This document shows positions 1 to 8,461 of a stretch of DNA of 21,091 nucleotides, piece after piece (the stretch's first letter is position 1; each line of letters begins with the position of its first letter). The DNA lies in assembly GCA_900546105.1 (NCBI GenBank), contig URBP01000031.1, positions 1-21,091 of the forward strand. The letters run 5' to 3'. The translations under genes and the position numbers were made by a program. This stretch comes from an uncultured Collinsella sp. Lineage in GTDB: Bacteria > Actinomycetota > Coriobacteriia > Coriobacteriales > Coriobacteriaceae. The notes under the pieces were generated by a model. That model was not told where the DNA came from, did no database searches, and saw only the letters and a program-made list of their open reading frames with translations.

Positions 1-1
1 C

Positions 2-1102
2 GAGGAAAAGCTCCCGCTCGAGGAGGGCTACAAGCTCACCGACCTGGGCCACCTGGTCGACGAGGGTAAGGTGCACTGCTTCTACAACTACGGCGAGGAC
101 CCGGTGCAGACCGAGCCCGATTCGGCCGGCATGCGCAAGACGCTCTCCGAGCTGGATCTGTTCATTTGCCAGGACATCTTTATGACGCAGACGACCATGC
201 TCGCCGACGTCATCCTGCCCGCTACCTCTTGGGGCGAGCACGAGGGTGTCTTTACCGCATCCGACCGTAGCTTCCAGCACTTTGACGCGGCCGTTCCGCC
301 CAAGGGCGAGTGCCGCCACGACTGGGAGATCTTCGCGGACCTGTCCACGCGCATGGGCTACCCCATGCACTACGACAACACCGAGCAGATCTGGAACGAG
401 TGCATTAGCCTGTGCCCCAACTTTGTGGGCGCGACCTACGAGAAGATGGCTCCCGAGGGCGGCTACGCCCAGTGGCCCGTCAAGAGCACCGATGTGAACG
501 ACCACGGCACGGCCGACATGTTCGCTGGTGGCAAGTTCACCACCAAGGACGGCCGCGCCAACCTGATGGCACACGACTGGGAGGCGCCCTCCGAGCTTCC
601 CGACGATGAGTACCCGCTCATCCTGTGCACCGTCCGCGAGGTCGGCCACTACAGCTGCCGCTCGATGACCGGCAACTGCAAGACGCTGGCACTGCTTGCC
701 GACGAGCCCGGCTTTGTCCGCATGAATCCCGCGGACGCCCAGGCACGCGGCATCAAGAATGGCGACATCGTCTCGATCCACAGCCGCCGCGGCCAGGTAT
801 ACAGCCGCGCCGACGTGAGCGACCGCATCAACAAGGGCACGGTCTATATGACCTACCAGTGGTGGATCGGCAAGTGCAACGAGCTGACCATGCACAAGGT
901 CGACCCGGTCTCGCATACGCCCGAGGACAAGTTCTCCGCCTGCCAGGTCGACGCTATCGCCGACCAGGTCTGGGCCGAGGGCGAGGTCGAGCGTCAGTAC
1001 ACCGAGCTCAAGCAGGCTCTGGTGGACGCCGCCGCTCCCCAGGACGTTGAGCCTGGCGCCGCCAAGTTCGACGACGAGACGCACGTGAATCAAATCGTGT
1101 AG
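2..1102 (+). CDS. fdhF: formate dehydrogenase H catalytic subunit, C-terminal part (5' truncated by window)
   Basis: The reading frame is open from base 2 to the TAG at 1100-1102, giving 366 visible codons, so the gene starts upstream of the window. The 3' half reads closely like E. coli FdhF as I remember it: REVGHYSCRSMTGNC, then DEPGFVRMNPADA in the molybdopterin-dinucleotide-binding domain, and KGTVYMTYQWWIGKCNEL near the end. In that family the enzyme oxidises formate at a bis-MGD Mo (or W) centre ligated by Sec or Cys and passes electrons to a ferredoxin-like subunit. The active-site Sec/Cys (about residue 140 in E. coli) and the [4Fe-4S] cysteines lie outside the window, so selenoprotein status cannot be read here. 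The nearby selA, selB and selC make it likely. The downstream hyf genes point to a formate hydrogenlyase role. Confidence 0.93.
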   Translation, partial: EEKLPLEEGYKLTDLGHLVDEGKVHCFYNYGEDPVQTEPDSAGMRKTLSELDLFICQDIFMTQTTMLADVILPATSWGEHEGVFTASDRSFQHFDAAVPPKGECRHDWEIFADLSTRMGYPMHYDNTEQIWNECISLCPNFVGATYEKMAPEGGYAQWPVKSTDVNDHGTADMFAGGKFTTKDGRANLMAHDWEAPSELPDDEYPLILCTVREVGHYSCRSMTGNCKTLALLADEPGFVRMNPADAQARGIKNGDIVSIHSRRGQVYSRADVSDRINKGTVYMTYQWWIGKCNELTMHKVDPVSHTPEDKFSACQVDAIADQVWAEGEVERQYTELKQALVDAAAPQDVEPGAAKFDDETHVNQIV

Positions 1103-1123
1103 TCCCGTTCTCGTTGGCTTTTT

Positions 1124-1166
1124 GGGCCGGGCGTCCCGTACGTTCGGGAGCCCGGCCCGTTATTTT
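1124..1166 (+). terminator. strong hairpin with T-rich tail between fdhF and hyfA (terminator or attenuator)
   Basis: The arms GGGCCGGGC (1124-1132) and GCCCGGCCC (1150-1158) pair perfectly. Inside them TCCCG (1134-1138) pairs with CGGGA (1145-1149), leaving one bulged G at 1133 and a six-base loop. This makes a 14-bp stem followed by GTTATTTT (1159-1166). It has the form of an intrinsic terminator but ends only about 14 bases before the hyfA start codon, so the hyf operon would depend on read-through or on a promoter inside the fdhF end. Confidence 0.75.
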
Positions 1167-1167
1167 G

Positions 1168-1175
1168 AAAGGAAG
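1168..1175 (+). promoter_or_regulatory. ribosome binding site deciding the hyfA start
   Basis: AAAGGAAG lies about six bases before ATG 1181. It overlaps the alternative in-frame GTG at 1175, which therefore cannot use it. This favours ATG 1181 as the hyfA start and gives a 205-residue product, the length of E. coli HyfA. Confidence 0.7.
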
Positions 1176-1180
1176 TGGGG

Positions 1181-1798
1181 ATGAACCGCTTCATCGACAT
1201 CAACCCGGAGAGGTGCATCGGTTGCGGAACATGCCAGTCCGCCTGTGCCGACGCCCACCGGATGCAGGGTCTTCAGGATACGCCGCGCCTGGCGCTCGTG
1301 AAGACCGGCGGTATTTCGGCCGCCCTTGCCTGCCACCATTGCGAGGGTGCCCCCTGCGCCGAGGTCTGCCCGGTGAATGCCATCGAGCACGATGGCGATC
1401 GCATCCACGTCAAGGAGCAGGAGTGCATCGGGTGCAGGCTGTGCGCCATCGCGTGCCCCTTCGGAGCCATCCATCCCGATGGCACGTCTATCGCCGGTGT
1501 CGCAGGCATGTGCGACCCGACGCCTTCGTATCCTAAGTCCCTGAGCAGCCTGCTTACGTGGGCTCCCGGCCAGTACACCTGCGCTGTTAAGTGCGACCTG
1601 TGCGCCTTCGATCCGGACGGTCCGCATTGTGTGGCGGCGTGCCCCACCAAGGCGCTGACTGTCATGGGCGGCGCGGCCGATCGCGAGCTCGACGAGGCCA
1701 AGCGCCTGCGCTCGATCGAAAACGGTCCGGTCGTCGACGTTACCGCTGTGGCCCAGGGTCTGTCCGAGAAAGCAGAAGGGAGCGTAAACAATGGATAG
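1181..1798 (+). CDS. hyfA: hydrogenase-4 component A, four-cluster ferredoxin-like electron transfer subunit
   Basis: The 205-residue protein matches the length of E. coli HyfA. It carries four ferredoxin-type cysteine groups: C12/C15/C18/C22, C51/C54/C59/C63, C82/C85/C88/C92 and C134-C154 (C134, C138, C141, C150, C154). These are the ligands for about four [4Fe-4S] clusters, as in the HycB/HyfA/HydN family. Its role is to take electrons from FdhF and hand them to the hydrogenase at the cytoplasmic face of the membrane. ATG 1181 is preferred over the in-frame GTG at 1175 because of the SD sequence at 1168-1175. The stop overlaps hyfB by eight bases, which implies translational coupling. HydN/HycB-like paralogues are hard to separate by eye; the position at the head of the hyf genes supports HyfA. 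Confidence 0.92.
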   Translation: MNRFIDINPERCIGCGTCQSACADAHRMQGLQDTPRLALVKTGGISAALACHHCEGAPCAEVCPVNAIEHDGDRIHVKEQECIGCRLCAIACPFGAIHPDGTSIAGVAGMCDPTPSYPKSLSSLLTWAPGQYTCAVKCDLCAFDPDGPHCVAACPTKALTVMGGAADRELDEAKRLRSIENGPVVDVTAVAQGLSEKAEGSVNNG

Positions 1799-3809
1799 CA
1801 TGACGCTGTTTATCGCATCGCTTGCCGTCTCGTGCATCGGTGCGCTCGCCTCGGTTCTGCTGATTAAGGCCGACAACGCCGCCAAGACCGCCGGCTGCCT
1901 GATCGGCGCCGTCGCGGCCGTGCTGTCGTTCATCGCGGGCCTCGAGGCCGTGCTTGGCGACGTTTCGTCCCTCAACACGGTCTTCTTCTTCCCGTTCGCC
2001 CGTCTCGAGCTCTTGCTCAACGGCCTTGCGGGCCTGATCGTGGTCCTCATCTCGATTCTCGCCTTTGCGGGCTTCATCTACGGTCTGTCCTACTTCGACG
2101 AGTACCCGGGCAAGGTCGGGCGCGCCGGCTTCTTTATGAACACCTTCGTCGCCTCGATGATGCTCGTCATCACCGCCGACAACGTGTTCTGGTTCCTGGT
2201 CGCCTTTGAGCTCATGTCCCTTACGAGCTACTTCCTTGTCGTTATCGAGGAGAACAAGAACTCCATTAGGGGCGGTTGGCTCTACTTCGTCATCGCGCAC
2301 GTCGGCTTCGTTCTCATCATGGCGAGCTTCCTGCTCATGACCAACGGCGTGGGCGGTTCCTTCAGCTTCAGTGATTTCCGTACGCATGACTTTGGACCCG
2401 CCGTCTCCTCCGCGTGCTTCGTCCTCGCGTTCTTCGGATTTGGCGCGAAGGCCGGTATCATTCCGCTGCACTCCTGGCTGCCCCAGGCGCACCCCGAGGC
2501 GCCGTCCAACGTGTCCGCCCTCATGTCCGGCGGCATGATCAAGATCGGCATCCTGGGAATCCTCAAGGTCGGTCTCGACCTGCTCGCGGGTTCGGGCGTC
2601 CAGCTCTGGTGGGGCCTCATGGTCCTGGTCTTCGGATCCATCTCGTCGGTCCTGGGTGTCGTCTACGCCCTCCACGAGCACGACATCAAGCGCCTGCTTG
2701 CCTATCACTCCGTCGAGAACATCGGCATCATCTTGCTCGGTGTCGGCGCGTCCATGACGGCGCACGCCCTGGGCAACGACGTCATCGCGACGATCGCGCT
2801 CATGGCCGCCCTCTACCACACGCTCAACCACGCCATGTTCAAGGGCGAGCTGTTCCTCGGCGCGGGCTCCCTGCTCTATGCCACGGGTACGCGCAACATG
2901 GAGAAGATGGGCGGTCTGTTCCGCCGCATGCCGGTCACGGCCGTCTGCTTCCTCATCGGTGCCCTTGCCATCTCGGCCATCCCGCCGCTCAACGGCTTCG
3001 TTTCCGAGTGGTTCACCTACCAGTCCCTGTTCAACATCTCGACGCTCTCCGACCCGGTCGTCATGGTGTTCGCCGTCGCCTCCGCGGCCGCCCTCGCCAT
3101 CACCGGTGCCCTGGCCGTCACGTGCTTCGTGAAGGCCTACGGCGTCTCGTTCGCGAGCAGCCCTCGTTCCCAGGAGGCCGCGAACGCCAAGGAGTCCCCG
3201 GCTCCGATGTTGTTCTCGCAGATGCTCCTCGCGGCCATCTGCGTGGTACTGGGAATCGGCTCCCCGGTCATCGCCCCGGTTCTGGGCGACGTCGCCCAGA
3301 GCGTGCTTGCCGGCTCCGCCGTCACAGCCACCTCGGGCGTGTCTCTCGTGAACGAGATTTCCGGTGCCGCCACCTCCACCCCCGCGATCGCCATCGCACT
3401 CGTGGTCCTCACCGGCCTCGCGTTCGCGTTGAGGTCCTGCCTCGGCGCCAAGGCCCCCGCTAAGAAGACCGACCCTTGGGCGTGCGGCTACGAGCCCAAC
3501 GAGCACATGCCCGTCGTCGCCACGAGCTTCGCGTCCGACGTCGAACTCTTCATGGGCCCGCTCTACACCCTGCGCGAGGTATGCACCAAGATCTGCTGGT
3601 CCATCGCGCACGTGTTCCAGAAGCTCACCGGTGTCGCCCAGGGCGTCGAGCCCCTGCCCGACCGTTTCCTGGTCGATGCACCGAGCGAGGGTGCCGACAA
3701 GCTGGCCGGCCTCGCCTCCAAGATCGAGGGCGGCAACTACTCCGTATACATCTGCTACATCGTCGCGGCGCTCGTGGTCTTCCTCGTGCTCGCCGTGGTC
3801 ATGGTCTAG
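1791..3809 (+). CDS. hyfB: hydrogenase-4 membrane subunit B (antiporter-like, NuoL/N family)
   Basis: The 672-residue, highly hydrophobic protein has the same length as E. coli HyfB. It shows the proton-antiporter-like core: a membrane glutamate in FELMSLTSYF (E140), a buried lysine in FGAKAGIIPLHSWLP (K220) followed by QAHPEAPSNVSALMSGG, and a second lysine in NHAMFKGELF (K351). In complex-I-related complexes these residues form the ion path. The C-terminal part (about residues 560-600) carries DPWACGYEPN, a segment I remember from HyfB/HycC-type subunits. It sits in the membrane arm of the formate hydrogenlyase. The start ATG 1791 follows AAGGGAG by eight bases and overlaps the end of hyfA. 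Confidence 0.95.
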   Translation: MDSMTLFIASLAVSCIGALASVLLIKADNAAKTAGCLIGAVAAVLSFIAGLEAVLGDVSSLNTVFFFPFARLELLLNGLAGLIVVLISILAFAGFIYGLSYFDEYPGKVGRAGFFMNTFVASMMLVITADNVFWFLVAFELMSLTSYFLVVIEENKNSIRGGWLYFVIAHVGFVLIMASFLLMTNGVGGSFSFSDFRTHDFGPAVSSACFVLAFFGFGAKAGIIPLHSWLPQAHPEAPSNVSALMSGGMIKIGILGILKVGLDLLAGSGVQLWWGLMVLVFGSISSVLGVVYALHEHDIKRLLAYHSVENIGIILLGVGASMTAHALGNDVIATIALMAALYHTLNHAMFKGELFLGAGSLLYATGTRNMEKMGGLFRRMPVTAVCFLIGALAISAIPPLNGFVSEWFTYQSLFNISTLSDPVVMVFAVASAAALAITGALAVTCFVKAYGVSFASSPRSQEAANAKESPAPMLFSQMLLAAICVVLGIGSPVIAPVLGDVAQSVLAGSAVTATSGVSLVNEISGAATSTPAIAIALVVLTGLAFALRSCLGAKAPAKKTDPWACGYEPNEHMPVVATSFASDVELFMGPLYTLREVCTKICWSIAHVFQKLTGVAQGVEPLPDRFLVDAPSEGADKLAGLASKIEGGNYSVYICYIVAALVVFLVLAVVMV

Positions 3810-3826
3810 AGAGGGGAGAGGATATT

Positions 3827-4750
3827 ATGAACATCGTTCTTGCGATGGCGCAGGGCCTCGTGGTCATGCTGGTCGCGCCCTTCTTCTCCGGCCTCGCCCG
3901 TGTGATTCGCGCGAAGATGCACAATCGCCGCGGTCCGTCCATCCTTCAGGATTACCGGGACCTCGCGAAGCTCATGGCGCGTCCCGAGTCCGTGAGTTCC
4001 GACTCGAGCTTCGTGCTGCGCATCATGCCGCCGCTGTTCCTCGCGGTGTCGTTTATGCTCGCCATGGGCCTGCCCATGTTCACGCTCCAGAGCCCCATGC
4101 CCGTCTTTGGTGACGCCATCACCATCATGTACGCGCTCGCGCTGTCCCGCTTCTTCTTCGCGCTGTCCGGCGTGGATTCCTCCAACGCCTACGCGGGCTT
4201 CGGCGGTATCCGCGAGCTCCTCATGAGCGTGCTCATCGAGCCGTCCATGCTCATCGCGCTGTTCACCGTCGCCATCGTGTGCGGCTCCACGGACATTGCG
4301 ACCATGGGTCAGCACATCGTTACGGGCAACGTCTCGAGCGTCGTCGCCGTTATCCTCGCCGGCGTCGCCTTCGCGGCCGCCTGTTACATGGAGCTCGGCA
4401 AGCTTCCGTTCGATCAGGCCGAAGCCGAGCAGGAGCTCCAGGAGGGCCCGCTCGCCGAGCTCTCCGGCCCGTCCCTGGCCATGATGAAGCTCGCCATGGG
4501 CATGAAGCAGGTCGTGGTCGTCGCTTGGTTCACCTCCATCTTCATCCCCTGGGGAGAGCCCGCGACCATCGGCGTCACCGCTCTCGTGGGCGCCGTCGTC
4601 TTCCTCGTCAAGTGCCTGGTCGATTTCGTCGTCTGCGGCGTGCTCGAGAACTCCGTTTCCCGTTCGCGCTTCAAGGTGCTCGGTAACCAGACCTGGGCCG
4701 TCGTCGGCATCGCGGTCCTCGCGTTCGTCTTCGTCGTCGTAGGCGTGTAG
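3827..4750 (+). CDS. hyfC: hydrogenase-4 membrane subunit C (NuoH-like)
   Basis: The 307-residue membrane protein is of the NuoH/HycD/HyfC family (E. coli HyfC is about 315). It begins MNIVLAMAQGLVVMLVAPF, has the N-terminal loop RAKMHNRRGPSILQDYRDL, and has the conserved acidic loop ELGKLPFDQAEAEQEL starting near E189. In complex I this subunit contacts the peripheral arm and starts the ion pathway; here it would anchor HyfG and HyfI to the membrane. The open frame extends 351 bases upstream into hyfB, but only ATG 3827, behind the purine-rich GAGGGGAGAGG, gives a family-like N-terminus. It follows hyfB by 17 bases and precedes hyfD by 16. Confidence 0.94.
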   Translation: MNIVLAMAQGLVVMLVAPFFSGLARVIRAKMHNRRGPSILQDYRDLAKLMARPESVSSDSSFVLRIMPPLFLAVSFMLAMGLPMFTLQSPMPVFGDAITIMYALALSRFFFALSGVDSSNAYAGFGGIRELLMSVLIEPSMLIALFTVAIVCGSTDIATMGQHIVTGNVSSVVAVILAGVAFAAACYMELGKLPFDQAEAEQELQEGPLAELSGPSLAMMKLAMGMKQVVVVAWFTSIFIPWGEPATIGVTALVGAVVFLVKCLVDFVVCGVLENSVSRSRFKVLGNQTWAVVGIAVLAFVFVVVGV

Positions 4751-4766
4751 GGAGAAGGGAGAAACT

Positions 4767-6224
4767 ATGTCAATCGAATCGAGCTTGTCCCTCTTTGCCA
4801 TGGTGGCGATCGCCGTCCCCATGCTGGGCTCCCTGCTCATCGTCATGCTGCCGCGTCCCTACGCTAAATGGATCTGCGCCTTTGCCGGCGGCATCGCCAC
4901 GGTCGCTTCCGTTGGCTTGGCCGCGACGTTTGCCGGAAACGGCATGAACGCGGTCGATGTAACCTGGGCGAGTATGGGCCAGACCTTGGTCATGGGCTTC
5001 ATATTCGACCGGATGAGCACGCTGCTCGCACCCGCGTTCGTCGCTATCGGCCTGCTCGTCGTCATCTATTCGTTCCCGTACATGAGCGATAAGAATAAGG
5101 AGCATCCCGACGCGCCCCGTCGTCGCTTCTACGTGTACTTCTCCACGTTCATCGGCGCCATGGCCGGTCTCGCCTACAGCTCCACCATCGTCGGCCAGCT
5201 CGTTTTCTTCGAGATCACCGGTGTGTGCTCCTGGGGCCTCATCAGCTACTACATGACGCCCACGGCCAAGAAGGCCGGTATGAAGGCGCTCATCATCACC
5301 CATATCGGCGCTCTGGGACTCTACATCGGCGCGGCCTTCCTGTTCGCCGGAACCGGCACGTTCGCGCTGAGCGCGATCTCCCAGCTCGATTCCGGTATGA
5401 AGACCGTCGTGCTGCTGCTCATCCTGTTCGCTGCTTGGGCCAAGTCCGCCCAGTTCCCGCTCTACATGTGGCTGCCCTCCGCAATGGAGGCCCCCACGCC
5501 CGTTTCCGCCTACCTTCATGGCGCGTCCATGGTTAAGGTCGGCGTGTGCGTGTTCGCCCGCGCTCTTGCGAGCGCCGGCGATATCCCCGAGATCGTCGGT
5601 TGGGTCGCTATCATCGACGCCGTCGTGACCATGCTCTTCGGCTTCCTCATGTACCTGCCCCAGAAGGATATGAAGCGCCTGCTCGCCTTCTCGACGATCG
5701 CGCAGCTCGCCTACGTGTTCTTTGGCCTGGGCCTCTCCGTGTTCGGAAGCCAGATGGCGTTTAACGGCGCCGTCGAGCACATCTTCAACCACGCGTTCAC
5801 CAAGACCCTGTTCTTCCTCATCGCTGGCTCTCTCAGCTTCACGCTGGGAACCCGTATGCTGCCCAAGATCCAGGGCCTCATGAAGAAGTACCCGGTCACG
5901 GGCGTGGGCTTTGCGGTCGCCGCGACCGCTATCGCCGGCGTGCCCCCCATGAGCACGTTCTTTTCCAAGTTCCAGATCATTTCCGGTGGCTTCGCGGTTG
6001 GTGCTACCAACACGGTCATCTTTGTCCTCGTGTGCGTCATGGTCGTCGAGACCGTCGCCACCTTCGCATGGTTCCTGCGTTGGATGGGTAAGGTCCTGCC
6101 CGGTGAGCCGAGCGAGACCGTGGCCGCCGGCCAGCCCCTTCCGCGCGCCATGGCGTTCGTGTTCGTCGTCCTCATGATCATGGTCGTCGTCGCCGGTCCT
6201 CTGTCCTCTAGTTGGATGGGTTAG
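4767..6224 (+). CDS. hyfD: hydrogenase-4 membrane subunit D (second antiporter-like subunit)
   Basis: This 485-residue polytopic membrane protein is of the NuoN/M/L type (E. coli HyfD is about 479). The antiporter residues are visible: E149 in VFFEITGVCSW, K226 in AAWAKSAQFPLYMWLPSAME, and K346 in NHAFTKTLFFLIAGS. HyfD is absent from hydrogenase-3 complexes and present in hydrogenase-4, so together with HyfE and HyfF it identifies the Hyf type. These extra subunits are thought to add ion-pumping capacity. ATG 4767 follows GGGAGAAGGGAG. The gene ends two bases into the AGGAGGT that serves as ribosome site for hyfE. Confidence 0.94.
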   Translation: MSIESSLSLFAMVAIAVPMLGSLLIVMLPRPYAKWICAFAGGIATVASVGLAATFAGNGMNAVDVTWASMGQTLVMGFIFDRMSTLLAPAFVAIGLLVVIYSFPYMSDKNKEHPDAPRRRFYVYFSTFIGAMAGLAYSSTIVGQLVFFEITGVCSWGLISYYMTPTAKKAGMKALIITHIGALGLYIGAAFLFAGTGTFALSAISQLDSGMKTVVLLLILFAAWAKSAQFPLYMWLPSAMEAPTPVSAYLHGASMVKVGVCVFARALASAGDIPEIVGWVAIIDAVVTMLFGFLMYLPQKDMKRLLAFSTIAQLAYVFFGLGLSVFGSQMAFNGAVEHIFNHAFTKTLFFLIAGSLSFTLGTRMLPKIQGLMKKYPVTGVGFAVAATAIAGVPPMSTFFSKFQIISGGFAVGATNTVIFVLVCVMVVETVATFAWFLRWMGKVLPGEPSETVAAGQPLPRAMAFVFVVLMIMVVVAGPLSSSWMG

Positions 6225-6234
6225 GAGGTAGGAC

Positions 6235-6888
6235 ATGGGTTATTCGTTAGTCAATATCCTGGGCGGTCTTCTGATCGTGACCTCCACCATGGTGGTCGTC
6301 TCGAAGACCATCCCGTCCGCCATCAAGTGGTACGCGATCCAGTCGGTTGTCCTGGTGGGCGTGCTGCTCACCCTGGGCCTCACCACCGGTGCCACCGAGC
6401 TTCTCATGTGGGCCGCGTCGGCCTTCGTCACCAAGGTGATCCTCGTTCCGTTCATTCTCAACCGTGCCTACAAGAAGATGGGTTCGCCTGCCGATAGCAC
6501 GCTGACCTCCTCCATCAAGCCGGCCTGGACCATCATCCTCACCGGTCTGGAGGTGGCCGTCTGCTTCGCGGTGGTCACGCGCCTGAGCCTGCCCACCGCC
6601 GAGGTGGCCACTCCGGCCCTCGCCATCAGCTTCGCGCACTTCTTCGTCGGCCTCACGTGCATCATCTCCCAGCGCAACATCCTCAAGCAGATCTTCGGGT
6701 ACTGCCTTATGGAGAACGGTAGCCACGTGACGCTCGCTCTGCTCGCGCCCACGGCCCCCGAGATCATCGAGATCGGCATCGCCACCGACGCCATCTTCGC
6801 CGTCATCATCATGTCCGCCGTCGTCGTGAGGATTTGGAACGACACCAAGTCGCTCGACTCCCACGACCTGACCGAATTGAAGGGGTAG
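6235..6888 (+). CDS. hyfE: hydrogenase-4 membrane subunit E (NuoK-like)
   Basis: The 217-residue hydrophobic protein matches E. coli HyfE (about 216) in length and gene order. It has several transmembrane stretches, and a conserved-looking segment QRNILKQIFGYCLMENGSHV in the second half holds acidic and basic membrane residues. Its C-terminal half resembles NuoK, a small subunit of the ion-translocating arm. Start ATG 6235 follows AGGAGGT (6223-6229) with ideal spacing. The next gene, hyfF, begins three bases after its stop. Confidence 0.93.
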   Translation: MGYSLVNILGGLLIVTSTMVVVSKTIPSAIKWYAIQSVVLVGVLLTLGLTTGATELLMWAASAFVTKVILVPFILNRAYKKMGSPADSTLTSSIKPAWTIILTGLEVAVCFAVVTRLSLPTAEVATPALAISFAHFFVGLTCIISQRNILKQIFGYCLMENGSHVTLALLAPTAPEIIEIGIATDAIFAVIIMSAVVVRIWNDTKSLDSHDLTELKG

Positions 6889-6891
6889 GCC

Positions 6892-8457
6892 ATGGATGTT
6901 TCAATGCTGACGGTCGCCCTGCTCGCTTGTCCTCTCGTGTTCTCCCTGATTATGGCTGCGCTCCCCAAGACGACGTCCTACAACGTCTTCGCAGGGCTCA
7001 ACACCATCTCCGTCGCGGCGACCCTTGTCCTTTCGGTCGTCACCGCGGGAACCATGCTCTCGAGCGGGCAGAATATCGACGCTTTGGGCCTGTGGCTCCA
7101 TCTCGATTCGCTCTCGTCGATCTTCGTCCTTCTGGTAGGCATCATCGGGTTCATCACCGGCGTGTACTCCATCTCCTATATCAAGATCGATATCGAGGAG
7201 AAGACCATGCCGGCCGAGCGCACCAAGCAGTACTACGCGCTGTTCAGCCTGTTCGTCTTCACGATGCTGCTCGCCTGCCTGTCCAACAACATCATCCTCA
7301 CCTGGGCGGCGGTCGAGGCCACTACGCTGTCGACCGTGTTCCTCGTGGGCATCTACAAGAACAAGCAGGCGCTCGAGGCGTCTTGGAAGTACGCGATGGT
7401 CTGCACCGCCGGTGTGGCCTTCGGCCTGTTCGGCACGCTGCTCATCTACGCGAACGCCGCCGATATCATGCCCAACGCGCATGAGGCCGCCTTCCTCACC
7501 TCCATCATGCCCTACGCCGACCAGTTCGACCCGATGCTCGTGCGCCTCGCGTTCGCGTTCATCGTCATCGGCTTCGGCACCAAGGCGGGCCTGTTCCCCA
7601 TGCACACCTGGCTGCCCGACGCGCACTCCCAGGCTCCGAGCCCGGTCTCCGCGCTGCTCTCGGGCGTGCTGCTCAAGTGCGCCATGCTGGTGATCATCCG
7701 CTTCTACTCCCTGTCCATCATCACGGTGGGCGACACCTATCCGCGAACGCTCCTGCTCATCCTGGGCACGCTGTCCATCCTGGTGGCTGCCCTGTGCATC
7801 TTCAAGCAGGACGATATCAAGCGCCGCTTCGCGTACTCCTCCGTCGACAACGTCGGCGTGGTCGCGCTGTGCCTGGGTATCGGTGGCCCGCTCGGTATCG
7901 CCGCCTGCCTGCTGCACTGCATCTTCCACGGCTTCACGAAGGCGCTCGCCTTCTGCATGGCCGGTAACATCCAGCACATCTACCACACCCGCGACCTGAA
8001 CAAGATCAAGGGCGTCGTCGAGATCGCTCCCGTCACGGCAGCGCTCACCATCATCGCCCTGCTAGCGCTCGCCGCCTTCCCGCCGTTCGCCCTGTTCATC
8101 TCCGAGTTCCTCACCTTCGTGGCCGGCGTTCAGTCCGGTCCCATCTGGGTGGTCGTGCTCGTGGCCATCGGCCTCACCGGCGTGTACTTCGCCCTTACCG
8201 GCATCGCGCTCAAGTCCATCTTCGGCAAGGCGCCCGAGGGCATGAAGCGCCACGAGGTGCCCGCCCTCATGATCATCCCCGAGATCGCCCTCGCGATCGT
8301 GGTCATGTGGTTCGGTATCGCCACCCCGGTCGCCATCACGAGCGGCGTCGAGGATGCAACGTCCGTCGTTTTGAACCAGAGCGTCGAAGAGCTCCACGAG
8401 GCCCCTCTCTACCGCATGGTGTTCAGTTCCCAGACCAAGACAAGTGAGGTGAATTAG
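6892..8457 (+). CDS. hyfF: hydrogenase-4 membrane subunit F (third antiporter-like subunit)
   Basis: The 521-residue membrane protein is of the NuoL/M/N family (E. coli HyfF is about 526). The core residues are E142 in LTWAAVEATTLSTVFLV, K231 in FGTKAGLFPMHTWLPDAHSQ and K350 in FHGFTKALAF. With HyfB and HyfD this gives three antiporter-like subunits, as in E. coli hydrogenase-4. In the family these subunits line an ion channel in the membrane. ATG 6892 follows AAGGGG (6880-6885), and the gene is nearly contiguous with hyfE and hyfG, as expected for one transcript. Confidence 0.94.
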   Translation: MDVSMLTVALLACPLVFSLIMAALPKTTSYNVFAGLNTISVAATLVLSVVTAGTMLSSGQNIDALGLWLHLDSLSSIFVLLVGIIGFITGVYSISYIKIDIEEKTMPAERTKQYYALFSLFVFTMLLACLSNNIILTWAAVEATTLSTVFLVGIYKNKQALEASWKYAMVCTAGVAFGLFGTLLIYANAADIMPNAHEAAFLTSIMPYADQFDPMLVRLAFAFIVIGFGTKAGLFPMHTWLPDAHSQAPSPVSALLSGVLLKCAMLVIIRFYSLSIITVGDTYPRTLLLILGTLSILVAALCIFKQDDIKRRFAYSSVDNVGVVALCLGIGGPLGIAACLLHCIFHGFTKALAFCMAGNIQHIYHTRDLNKIKGVVEIAPVTAALTIIALLALAAFPPFALFISEFLTFVAGVQSGPIWVVVLVAIGLTGVYFALTGIALKSIFGKAPEGMKRHEVPALMIIPEIALAIVVMWFGIATPVAITSGVEDATSVVLNQSVEELHEAPLYRMVFSSQTKTSEVN

Positions 8458-8461
8458 CACC

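Noticed and set aside
1740..3611. Minus-strand open frame of 623 codons opposite hyfB
   Set aside because: Highly charged Glu/Asp/Arg/Gly-rich translation is the mirror of a hydrophobic membrane protein gene, with no recognisable domain.
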